Shown here piece after piece: positions 7,641-15,427 of a DNA stretch of 46,084 bases. The stretch spans positions 1-46,084 of the forward strand of contig JAUNJN010000013.1 of NCBI GenBank assembly GCA_030533235.1, given 5' to 3'. The stretch comes from Eubacteriales bacterium (GTDB taxonomy: Bacteria; Bacillota; Clostridia; Lachnospirales; Lachnospiraceae). Position 1 is the stretch's first letter. The number at the start of each line of letters is the position of its first letter. The position numbers and the translations under genes are program-made. Under the pieces are notes generated by a model, which was not told the origin of the DNA, did not search any database, and saw nothing but the letters and a program-made list of their open reading frames with translations.

Positions 7641-10600
7641 ATGTACGAAAAAGTATCTACAAAGCTGGACTTTACCTCACGTGAGGAAAAGGTTTTAGAG
7701 TTCTGGAAAGAGAACAAGGTATTTGAAAAGAGCATCGAAGAAAAGAAAGACTTGCCAACCTATACCTTTTATGACGGCCCGCCAACCGCAAATGGCAAGC
7801 CGCATATCGGTCATGTGTTGACTCGTGTTATTAAAGATATGATTCCGAGATACCAGACAATGAAAGGTCATAAGATTATTCGTAAGGCTGGTTGGGACAC
7901 ACATGGACTTCCTGTTGAGCTTGAAATAGAGAAAAAGCTTGGCATTGATGGTAAGGAGCAGATTGAGGCTTACGGACTTGATCCGTTTATCAGACAATGT
8001 AAGGAATCTGTTTGGCAGTACAAAGGTATGTGGGAGGAATTCTCCGGTAAGGTTGGATTCTGGGCAGATATGGATGATCCGTATGTAACATACCATGATT
8101 CCTTTATTGAGTCTGAGTGGTGGGCGCTCAAGAAAATTTGGGATGACGGTCTTTTATATAAGGGCTTTAAGATTGTTCCATATTGCCCTCGTTGTGGTAC
8201 ACCTCTTTCTTCACACGAGGTTGCACAGGGATATAAGACAGTGAAGGAGCGTTCCGCAGTTGTACGCTTTAAGTGCGTCGATGAGGATGCTTACTTCCTT
8301 GCATGGACAACAACACCTTGGACACTTCCAAGTAACGTTGCACTTTGCGTTAATCCGGATGAGACCTATTGTAAGGTTAAGGCAGCAGATGGTCGCACAT
8401 ATTATATGGCAGAGGCACTTCTTGACACAGTACTTGGCAAGCTTGCTGAAGAAGGTAAGGCAGCATACGAGGTTCTTGAGAAATACAAGGGTATTGATCT
8501 CGAACGCAAAGAGTATGAGCCACTGTTTGAGTGTACGAAGAACAAGGTTGCGTCGCTTCCGGAGAAGGGACACTACATTACATGCGATTCCTATGTAACT
8601 ATGTCAGATGGTACCGGCATTGTTCATATTGCGCCTGCTTTTGGTGAGGATGATGCACAGGTAGGCAGAAAGTATGAGCTTCCTTTCGTTCAGTTTGTTA
8701 ACGGTAAGGGTGAGATGACAGAGGATACTCCATATGCAGGTATGTGGGTCAAGGATGCAGATAAGCAGGTGTTGATCGACTTGGATGCGGCAGGACTTTT
8801 GTTTGATGCTCCAAAGTTTGAGCATGAATATCCACACTGCTGGAGATGTGATCGTCCGCTTATTTATTACGCAAGAGACACCTGGTTTATCAAGATGTCT
8901 GCTGTTAAAGATAAGTTAGTAAAGAATAATAATACAGTTAACTGGATTCCGGAGGGTATCGGTAAGGGACGCTTCGGTGCATGGCTTGAAAATGTTCAGG
9001 ACTGGGGACTTTCGCGTAATCGTTATTGGGGTACTCCGCTTAACATTTGGGAGTGTTCCTGCGGTAAGCGTCATGCAATCGGATCGATCGAAGAATTGAA
9101 GTCTATGAGCAAGAACTGTCCGGAGCAGATCGAACTTCACCGTCCATACATTGATGAGGTTACGATTACATGTCCGGATTGTGGCGGTGAGATGAAGAGA
9201 GTACCGGAGGTTATTGACTGCTGGTTTGATTCCGGTGCAATGCCGTTTGCTCAGTGGCATTATCCTTTTGAGAATAAAGAGATTTTTGAGGACAACTTCC
9301 CGGCTGACTTTATCAGTGAGGCAGTAGACCAGACAAGAGGCTGGTTCTATTCTTTGATGGCTATTTCAACCTTGCTGTTTGATAAGGCGCCTTACAAGAA
9401 TGTTATCGTTCTCGGTCACGTTCTCGATAAAGACGGTAATAAAATGAGTAAGTCTAAGGGAAATGCAGTTGACCCTATGGAAGCTTTAAATAAATTTGGT
9501 GCAGATGCGATTCGCTGGTATTTCTACAGTAACTCTGCTCCATGGCTTCCGAACAGATTCCATGAGGATGCTGTTAAGGAAGGGCAGAGCAAATTTATGG
9601 GTACATTATGGAATACATACGCATTCTATGTACTCTACGCGAACATTGACAATTTTGATCCTACAAAATACAGCTTAGACTATGACAAGCTATCTGTGAT
9701 GGACAAATGGTTATTATCAAAGCTTAACACAATGGTTAAGATTGTCGATAATGGTCTTGGCTCTTATAATATCCCGGATGCTACAAAGGCACTTGCCGGT
9801 TTTGTAGATGACATGAGTAACTGGTATGTAAGACGTTCACGTGAGCGTTACTGGGCAAAGGATATGCCACAGGATAAGATTAATGCTTATATGACGCTTT
9901 ACACAGCACTCGTTACGGTATGCAAGGCAGCAGCGCCTATGATTCCATTCCTCACAGAGGATATTTATCAGAATTTAGTTCGTACCGTAGATCAGACAGC
10001 ACCTTTGTCAATTCATCTTTGTGACTTCCCGGTTGCAGATGACAAGATGATTGATAAGAACCTTGAGACAAGCATGGATGAAGTACTTAAGATTGTTGTA
10101 TTTGGTCGTGCTGCCCGTAACACAGCGAATATTAAGTCACGTCAGCCGATTGGCAATATGTTCATCAAAGCGGAGAATGTATTAGATGACTACTTTGTCG
10201 AAATCATTCGTGACGAGTTAAATATTAAGGAAGTTTCATTTAAGGATGATCTTTCTGCATTTACATCTTACAGCTTCAAACCGCAGCTTCGTACAGTAGG
10301 ACCAAAGTACGGAAAGCAGCTTGGTGGTATTAAGGAATACCTTGCAAACGTTAATAGTAGCGAGGCTATGGCCGAATTAAAGGCAAACGGTGCTATTAAG
10401 TTTATGGTAGGAGATGTCGAAGTATCTCTTGCAGAAGAGGATCTCTTAATCGAAGCAGCAAAGATGGAAGGCTTTGTAACAGAAGGTGACAATTATGTGA
10501 CTGTTGTTATCGACACAACATTAACTCCGGAGCTTATTGAAGAAGGATTTGTAAGAGAAATTATTTCGAAGATCCAGACAATGCGTAAGGAGGCTGACTT

Positions 10601-10790
10601 CAATGTAACAGATCGCATTAATGTATATGTATCAGGCAATGACAAGATTGCAGGTATCATGGAGAAGAATGCCGACGAAATCAAGCGAGTTGTACTTGGC
10701 GAGAATTTTGTAATTGGCGAAACAATGGGCGAAGGCAAAGAGTGGAATATCAACGGGGAAAAGGTTACACTTGGCGTTTGTACAGTTTAG
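7641..10790 (+). CDS. ileS: Isoleucyl-tRNA synthetase, long (type 2-like) form
   Basis: Charges tRNA-Ile with isoleucine. The protein is 1049 residues, longer than the roughly 920 of the common bacterial form. It carries HIGH at 55-58, GWDTHGLPVE, the editing-domain blocks WTTTPWTLPSN and GTGIVHIAPAFGEDD, and KMSKS at 601-605. Several Cys pairs (PYCPRCG, ECSCG, TCPDCGG) lie in the insert regions. Length and the PPTANGKPHIGH/GWDTHGLP wording resemble the eukaryote-like type 2 enzymes found in many clostridia; type 2 enzymes are known for low mupirocin sensitivity, but the assignment here is by eye. GAAAGG (7625-7630) precedes the ATG. It is followed 28 bp later by glgP with no terminator between. 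Confidence 0.97.
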   Translation: MYEKVSTKLDFTSREEKVLEFWKENKVFEKSIEEKKDLPTYTFYDGPPTANGKPHIGHVLTRVIKDMIPRYQTMKGHKIIRKAGWDTHGLPVELEIEKKLGIDGKEQIEAYGLDPFIRQCKESVWQYKGMWEEFSGKVGFWADMDDPYVTYHDSFIESEWWALKKIWDDGLLYKGFKIVPYCPRCGTPLSSHEVAQGYKTVKERSAVVRFKCVDEDAYFLAWTTTPWTLPSNVALCVNPDETYCKVKAADGRTYYMAEALLDTVLGKLAEEGKAAYEVLEKYKGIDLERKEYEPLFECTKNKVASLPEKGHYITCDSYVTMSDGTGIVHIAPAFGEDDAQVGRKYELPFVQFVNGKGEMTEDTPYAGMWVKDADKQVLIDLDAAGLLFDAPKFEHEYPHCWRCDRPLIYYARDTWFIKMSAVKDKLVKNNNTVNWIPEGIGKGRFGAWLENVQDWGLSRNRYWGTPLNIWECSCGKRHAIGSIEELKSMSKNCPEQIELHRPYIDEVTITCPDCGGEMKRVPEVIDCWFDSGAMPFAQWHYPFENKEIFEDNFPADFISEAVDQTRGWFYSLMAISTLLFDKAPYKNVIVLGHVLDKDGNKMSKSKGNAVDPMEALNKFGADAIRWYFYSNSAPWLPNRFHEDAVKEGQSKFMGTLWNTYAFYVLYANIDNFDPTKYSLDYDKLSVMDKWLLSKLNTMVKIVDNGLGSYNIPDATKALAGFVDDMSNWYVRRSRERYWAKDMPQDKINAYMTLYTALVTVCKAAAPMIPFLTEDIYQNLVRTVDQTAPLSIHLCDFPVADDKMIDKNLETSMDEVLKIVVFGRAARNTANIKSRQPIGNMFIKAENVLDDYFVEIIRDELNIKEVSFKDDLSAFTSYSFKPQLRTVGPKYGKQLGGIKEYLANVNSSEAMAELKANGAIKFMVGDVEVSLAEEDLLIEAAKMEGFVTEGDNYVTVVIDTTLTPELIEEGFVREIISKIQTMRKEADFNVTDRINVYVSGNDKIAGIMEKNADEIKRVVLGENFVIGETMGEGKEWNINGEKVTLGVCTV

Positions 10791-10818
10791 TAAACATGGA
10801 GAGTAGGAGGAAAATTGA

Positions 10819-13275
10819 ATGAAGAAAGCAGCAGAACCGAAAGTAGTAACATTTGATAAAGAAGGCTTCAAAAAAGAAGTTATCAACAATGTTAAGAACC
10901 TTTTCAGAAAGACAATCGAAGAGGCATCTCAGCAGCAAATTTTCCAGGCAGTATCTTATGCTATCAAGGATGATATTATTGACCGTTGGATTGCAACACA
11001 AAAGGCCTATGAGAAAGCAAATCCAAAGACAGTTTATTATTTGTCAATGGAATTTTTAATGGGACGTGCACTTGGCAACAACATGATTAACCTTACATGC
11101 TATGAGGAGATTAAAGAGGCGTTAGCGGAACTCGGGTTCGACTTGAATGCGATTGAAGACGAAGAGCCGGATGCAGCGTTAGGTAACGGTGGTCTCGGTA
11201 GACTTGCAGCATGTTTTCTTGATTCTCTTGCAACCTTGAACTATCCGGCTTACGGTTGCGGTATCCGTTACCGTTATGGTATGTTCAAGCAGGCAATTGA
11301 AAATGGTTTTCAGGTAGAGAAGCCGGATAACTGGTTAAAGAATGGTAACCCGTTTGAAGTAAAGAGACCGGAGTACGAGGTTGAGGTTCGTTTTGGCGGT
11401 TATGTAGCTACAGAGTGCCACGAAGGAAAGAACTATTTCGTACACAAGGATTATCAGGCAGTTCGTGCAATTCCTTACGATCTTCCGATTATCGGTTATA
11501 ACAACAATGTAGTTAACACGCTTCGTATTTGGGATGCAGAGCCGGTACAGGAATTCAATTTAACATCCTTTGACAAGGGTGAGTATCAAAACGCTGTAGA
11601 GCAGGCGAACCTTGCTCGTAACATCGTTGAGGTACTTTATCCAAATGATAATCACTATTCAGGTAAAGAGCTTCGTTTAAAGCAGCAGTACTTCTTCGTA
11701 TCCGCTTCTGTACAGCGTGCGATTTTGAAGTTCAAGGAGAACAATGCAGATATTCATGATCTTCCGAACAAGGTAACGTTCCAGTTGAATGATACACATC
11801 CGACAGTAACCGTTGCAGAGCTTATGAGAATTCTTGTTGACGAAGAGTGCTTAGAGTGGGATGATGCATGGGATCTCACATGCAGAACATGTGCATATAC
11901 AAACCACACAATTATGGCAGAAGCGCTTGAGAAGTGGCCGATTGACCTCTTCCAGAGACTGCTTCCGAGAATTTACCAGATTGTAGATGAGATTAACCGT
12001 AGATTCGTTCGTAAGATTGAAGATATGTATCCGGGTAACCAGGATAAGGTTCGTAATATGGCAATTCTCTATGATGGACAGGTTAAGATGGCGCATCTTG
12101 CAATTGCAGGAAGCTACTCAGTAAACGGTGTTGCACAGCTGCATACAGAGATTTTGAAGAAGCGTGAGCTTAGAGATTTCTACGAGATGAGACCGGATCA
12201 GTTCAACAATAAGACAAACGGTATTACACAGAGAAGATTCCTTCTTCACGGTAATCCGCTTCTTGCAAACTGGGTAACAAAGAAGATTGGTGATGGCTGG
12301 ATTACGGATCTTCCGCAGCTTGCAAAGCTTAAGAAGAACGCTACAGAGAAGAAGTCTCAGAAGGAATTCATGGACATCAAGAAGCAGAACAAGATTCGTC
12401 TTGCAGAGTACATCAAGGAGCACAATGGTATCGATGTTGATCCGAACTCCATCTTTGATGTTCAGGTTAAGAGATTACATGAGTACAAGAGACAGCAGCT
12501 TAATATTCTTCACATCATGCACCTTTATAATGAGTTAAAGGCGAATCCGGATATGGATTTCACACCAACTACATTCATTTTCGGTGCGAAGGCAGCTGCA
12601 GGTTACAAGACAGCGAAGCTTACAATCAAGTTAATTAACGCCGTAGCAGATGTTATCAATAACGATGCTTCAATCAAAGGCAAGATTAAGGTTGTATTCA
12701 TCGAGAACTACAGAGTATCAAATGCAGAGATTATCTTTGCAGCAGCAGATGTCAGCGAACAGATTTCAACAGCTTCCCGTGAGGCTTCCGGTACAGGTAA
12801 CATGAAGTTCATGTTAAACGGTGCAGTTACACTCGGTACTATGGATGGAGCGAACGTAGAGATTGTTGAGGAGGTTGGCGTAGAGAATGCATTTATCTTT
12901 GGTCTTTCTGCAGAGGAAGTAATGCGTTATGAGCGTGAGGGCGGATATCATCCGATGGATATCTACAACTCAAATCCAAAGCTTAAGAAGGTTCTTGATC
13001 AGTTAATCGATGGCACATACTCAAACGGAGACAGAGAGCTCTTCCGTGACTTGTATGATTCATTATTGCATAAGGATGTTTACTTTACATTGAAGGATTT
13101 CGATTCTTATGCGGATGCACAGAAGCGTGTAAATGCAGCATACAAGGATCAGGCAAAGTGGGCAGAGATGGTAATGCTTAATACAGCTTGTTCCGGGAAG
13201 TTTTCTTCTGACCGTACAATCGAGCAGTATGCACAGGAGATATGGAAGCTTGAGAAGGTAAACGTATCAATCTAA
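10819..13275 (+). CDS. glgP: Glycogen/alpha-glucan phosphorylase (GT35)
   Basis: Releases glucose 1-phosphate from alpha-1,4-glucans with pyridoxal phosphate as cofactor, in the cytoplasm. The 818-residue length is typical. The PLP lysine is Lys663 in the signature GTGNMKFMLNGA. Other family blocks include ALGNGGLGRLAACFLDS near residues 120-135, QLNDTHPT, and NGITQRRFL. AGGAGG (10805-10810) lies 8 nt before the ATG. It is probably co-transcribed with ileS. No glycogen synthesis gene is nearby, so the enzyme probably serves storage-glycogen or maltodextrin breakdown from a separate locus. Confidence 0.97.
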   Translation: MKKAAEPKVVTFDKEGFKKEVINNVKNLFRKTIEEASQQQIFQAVSYAIKDDIIDRWIATQKAYEKANPKTVYYLSMEFLMGRALGNNMINLTCYEEIKEALAELGFDLNAIEDEEPDAALGNGGLGRLAACFLDSLATLNYPAYGCGIRYRYGMFKQAIENGFQVEKPDNWLKNGNPFEVKRPEYEVEVRFGGYVATECHEGKNYFVHKDYQAVRAIPYDLPIIGYNNNVVNTLRIWDAEPVQEFNLTSFDKGEYQNAVEQANLARNIVEVLYPNDNHYSGKELRLKQQYFFVSASVQRAILKFKENNADIHDLPNKVTFQLNDTHPTVTVAELMRILVDEECLEWDDAWDLTCRTCAYTNHTIMAEALEKWPIDLFQRLLPRIYQIVDEINRRFVRKIEDMYPGNQDKVRNMAILYDGQVKMAHLAIAGSYSVNGVAQLHTEILKKRELRDFYEMRPDQFNNKTNGITQRRFLLHGNPLLANWVTKKIGDGWITDLPQLAKLKKNATEKKSQKEFMDIKKQNKIRLAEYIKEHNGIDVDPNSIFDVQVKRLHEYKRQQLNILHIMHLYNELKANPDMDFTPTTFIFGAKAAAGYKTAKLTIKLINAVADVINNDASIKGKIKVVFIENYRVSNAEIIFAAADVSEQISTASREASGTGNMKFMLNGAVTLGTMDGANVEIVEEVGVENAFIFGLSAEEVMRYEREGGYHPMDIYNSNPKLKKVLDQLIDGTYSNGDRELFRDLYDSLLHKDVYFTLKDFDSYADAQKRVNAAYKDQAKWAEMVMLNTACSGKFSSDRTIEQYAQEIWKLEKVNVSI

Positions 13276-13297
13276 TTCGATTGCATAAATAAGCAGT

Positions 13298-13350
13298 AAA
13301 CGGAGATATTGTTTCGTATTATACGAAATGATGTCTCCGTTTTTATTTCA
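13298..13350 (+). terminator. Terminator of ileS-glgP
   Basis: A 21-bp stem (13298-13318 with 13322-13342), complete if three G-U pairs are allowed, with a 3-nt loop and a T-rich tail. Confidence 0.9.
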
Positions 13351-13401
13351 CAGGAATGGCACTCGCAGATAAATCATATATTATATGGGGGGAGTTATAA
13401 A

Positions 13402-13839
13402 ATGGGAGAGCGTTTGACGGTTTATGTATCTGCGATTGCGATGGTTTTTTTATTTCCGTATATTTTGACGATGGCCGTGAATGGGAGGTATGGAGCATAT
13501 GCATCCCAAATATCGAACGTGTCTACGGGAAAGGATGTATTGATTGAAATCGAGGGCGCCAATATGCTTATGGATGTGGAACAGTATATAGCAGGTGTTT
13601 TGCCCGGGTTGGTGGATCCGGAGAGTGACATAAAAATAATCGAGGCGCAAGCGGTTGCCGTACGAACAAAAATATATTATGAGATGGGAGAGGAAACGGT
13701 CGTATCGGCCTCGAAGCTTGGGTTTTCATATTATTCAAAGGATGATTTGATTTTAAGATATGGAAGGTCAAAATATAAAAAGGTGAGAAATGTATATGAA
13801 ACGGCAACATTAAATACTTTACAGCAGATTAGTAAATAA
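13402..13839 (+). CDS. Short SpoIID-like protein, probably catalytically inactive
   Basis: A 145-residue protein with one N-terminal transmembrane segment (about residues 6-27) and then a SpoIID/LytB-type domain: VEQYIAGV near residue 60 and EAQAVAVRT at 81-89. SpoIID is the peptidoglycan lytic transglycosylase of engulfment during sporulation, normally above 300 residues. Here the C-terminal half is missing. Ungapped alignment with the usual EMP motif puts Leu70 where the catalytic Glu should be. GGGGGGAG (13387-13394) supports the start at 13402; an upstream in-frame ATG at 13309 lies inside the glgP terminator. The SpoIIQ-like gene follows after 87 bp, the usual clostridial order. It may be a relic or a lineage-specific short form. 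Confidence 0.7.
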   Translation: MGERLTVYVSAIAMVFLFPYILTMAVNGRYGAYASQISNVSTGKDVLIEIEGANMLMDVEQYIAGVLPGLVDPESDIKIIEAQAVAVRTKIYYEMGEETVVSASKLGFSYYSKDDLILRYGRSKYKKVRNVYETATLNTLQQISK

Positions 13840-13858
13840 AATATCATACACATATTTT

Positions 13859-13888
13859 GTATAAGATTTCACATATTTGCCTATACTA
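13859..13888 (+). promoter_or_regulatory. Sigma-F-like sporulation promoter before the SpoIIQ-like gene
   Basis: GTATA (13859-13863), a 15-bp spacer and GCCTATACTA (13879-13888) match the B. subtilis forespore sigma-F consensus (GYWTA, 15 bp, GGNNANAHTR) except for one base. The same bases also hold a TATACT sigma-A -10 (13882-13887) but with a poor -35. In B. subtilis spoIIQ is sigma-F dependent, which agrees with this reading. Confidence 0.6.
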
Positions 13889-13926
13889 TTTGCGAGTAAC
13901 ATTTGAAATAGCAGGAGGCATATTAA

Positions 13927-14748
13927 ATGAAACAAGTATGGGGATTTTTAAAGACCAAAGGGTTTTACATTGCACTCGGAACAGGTCTTTTGGCATTTGC
14001 CGGATTAATGGCAATGTATGATTACAAGGGAAATAAAGAATCGGCAATGCAAAATGAACAGGCAATTGATTTAAATCAGCCGGTACAGTCCGGCGATATG
14101 GATGAGTCCTTCGATCAGGCACTGCAGGAGGATGATGTTGTTGCGAATAGCGGAAATGATGCTGTAGTGACTTCAAAGGAAGCAGAGGAAGAAAATTCTG
14201 ATTTGGATAATGAGGTGGCCGGTAACTCAGATGCATGGAAGGAAGATGAAGTATCAGATAAAACGGTTGAAGACGATGAGACTGTTGAAACTGCCGGGGT
14301 ACCTGTGCAGTCTGAAGCAAATGAATTGTCCGGCTATGACGGGACGCAGGTGTTGGCATGGCCGATCGTAGGAATAATTGTCATGCCATATAGCATGGAT
14401 CAGACAATCTATTTTTCAACATTGGACTGCTATCGTTGTAATCCCGGTATGATGATTGCCGGAAACGAAGGGGATGCCGTATATGCAATTTATGACGGAA
14501 CGGTATGTGAGATAAAAGATTCCAAGGAGTTTGGAAAAACTGTGACAATTGATCTTGGAAATGGTTACATGGCAACTTACGGACAAATGCAGAATGTATC
14601 GGTGAGTGAAGGTGATACGATTGCGAAGGCACAGCAAATCGGCGAAGTGGGACCGGTTTCTTCCTATTATGAAAAAGAGGGATCACATTTGTATTTTGCG
14701 ATGACAAAGGATGACGAACCGGTAAATCCGATTGTATATATGCAGTAA
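13927..14748 (+). CDS. SpoIIQ-like protein with degenerate M23 (LytM) domain
   Basis: A 273-residue protein: one transmembrane segment (about residues 13-32), a long acidic linker (about 40-135) and a C-terminal LytM-type domain. The phrase YSMDQTIYFSTLD followed by the LytM fold is like clostridial SpoIIQ, the forespore half of the SpoIIQ-SpoIIIAH channel between mother cell and forespore. The metal site is damaged: the HxGxD position reads NPGMM (Asn172, Met176) and the HxH position reads HLY (His254, Tyr256). It is therefore probably structural rather than hydrolytic, as in B. subtilis SpoIIQ. AGGAGG (13913-13918) precedes the ATG. The neighbouring SpoIID-like gene and the sigma-F-like promoter support the assignment. 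spoIIID, often next in clostridia, is not here. Confidence 0.75.
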   Translation: MKQVWGFLKTKGFYIALGTGLLAFAGLMAMYDYKGNKESAMQNEQAIDLNQPVQSGDMDESFDQALQEDDVVANSGNDAVVTSKEAEEENSDLDNEVAGNSDAWKEDEVSDKTVEDDETVETAGVPVQSEANELSGYDGTQVLAWPIVGIIVMPYSMDQTIYFSTLDCYRCNPGMMIAGNEGDAVYAIYDGTVCEIKDSKEFGKTVTIDLGNGYMATYGQMQNVSVSEGDTIAKAQQIGEVGPVSSYYEKEGSHLYFAMTKDDEPVNPIVYMQ

Positions 14749-14765
14749 ATTAGCAGAGATTAAAG

Positions 14766-14801
14766 AAACCGGTATGTTGTCGATTGTCAGCATGCCGGTT
14801 T
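14766..14801. terminator. Hairpin between the SpoIIQ-like gene and perR
   Basis: A 14-bp stem (14766-14779 with 14788-14801, two G-U pairs) lies between convergent genes. The T-tracts on both sides are weak, so termination is likely but not certain. Confidence 0.6.
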
Positions 14802-14808
14802 GTGTGTC

Positions 14809-15195
14809 TTATGAAATACAGTTGTTGCATGTTCCTTGGAACATGACAACCGCTGTTTCAATCTGATGGTTAGTAAGCGGAGTTGCGTTTTCAATCAGAT
14901 TCTTCGTTGGATCCATCATAATATCGGAAACGCTTCCGCAGGAGAGGCACATAAAATGGCAATGTGGGTGCGTGTCAGCATCGAAACGATCGGTTTTGCC
15001 ATCGCATGAAAGACGTAAAATAACACCGGCATTTGCAAGCTGGTTGAGATTACGATAAACGGTTCCAAGACTTATTGTAGGTATTGTTTCTTTTATATGG
15101 TTATATACAACATCAGCAGTCGGATGATCCGTTCGTGTTTTCAGAAAGGTTAAAATTGCCTCTCGTTGATGGCTATATTTGACCGGGGTATTCAT
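14809..15195 (-). CDS. perR: PerR-type Fur-family peroxide/metal regulator
   Basis: A 128-residue cytoplasmic DNA-binding repressor. The N-terminal winged helix contains ISLGTVYRNLNQL. The metal-binding part has DRFD, HPHCHFMC, a CLSCG pair and a C-terminal CNNC pair, which fit the structural zinc site (two CxxC) and the regulatory site. An Asp in GSVSDI sits where PerR has Asp104 and Fur usually has Glu, so PerR is preferred over Fur or Zur. The gene is monocistronic and convergent with the SpoIIQ-like gene. Its promoter and a Fur/PerR box directly downstream of the -10 indicate autoregulation. No catalase or rubrerythrin gene lies in the window. Confidence 0.88.
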   Translation of the reverse strand: MNTPVKYSHQREAILTFLKTRTDHPTADVVYNHIKETIPTISLGTVYRNLNQLANAGVILRLSCDGKTDRFDADTHPHCHFMCLSCGSVSDIMMDPTKNLIENATPLTNHQIETAVVMFQGTCNNCIS

Positions 15196-15214
15196 AGAAA
15201 ATATCTCCTATTTT

Positions 15215-15233
15215 AGTAATGATTATCGTTATT
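15215..15233. promoter_or_regulatory. Fur/PerR box (autoregulatory operator)
   Basis: AGTAATGATTATCGTTATT matches the 19-bp Fur box at 15 of 19 positions and lies immediately downstream of the perR -10, over the start of transcription. It is placed to repress perR. Confidence 0.8.
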
Positions 15234-15263
15234 ATTATAACAGAAGCCTATACAGGGTGTCAA
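15234..15263 (-). promoter_or_regulatory. perR promoter
   Basis: On the minus strand, perfect TTGACA (15258-15263) and perfect TATAAT (15234-15239) with an 18-bp spacer. Confidence 0.85.
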
Positions 15264-15347
15264 GCAGAGGCATTCACACCTTTTTTCCTTGTAATCATAG
15301 CAAAATCGGAAAAAATTTTATTAGTAAATTTTTATTTACCGAAGCTA

Positions 15348-15376
15348 TTGACATACACAATAATAAAGGGTAAACT
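15348..15376 (+). promoter_or_regulatory. Promoter of the GGDEF-EAL gene
   Basis: Perfect TTGACA (15348-15353), 17-bp spacer and TAAACT (15371-15376), about 50 bp before the start codon. Confidence 0.8.
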
Positions 15377-15427
15377 TAATGTGTATATTTGTACAACTTG
15401 TTGTTTTTTGTCGAATAAGGAGAACGT

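Noticed and set aside
13886-14707. Long minus-strand frames opposite the SpoIIQ-like gene
   Set aside because: They are antisense shadows rich in His/Pro/Gln/Ser without ribosome sites.
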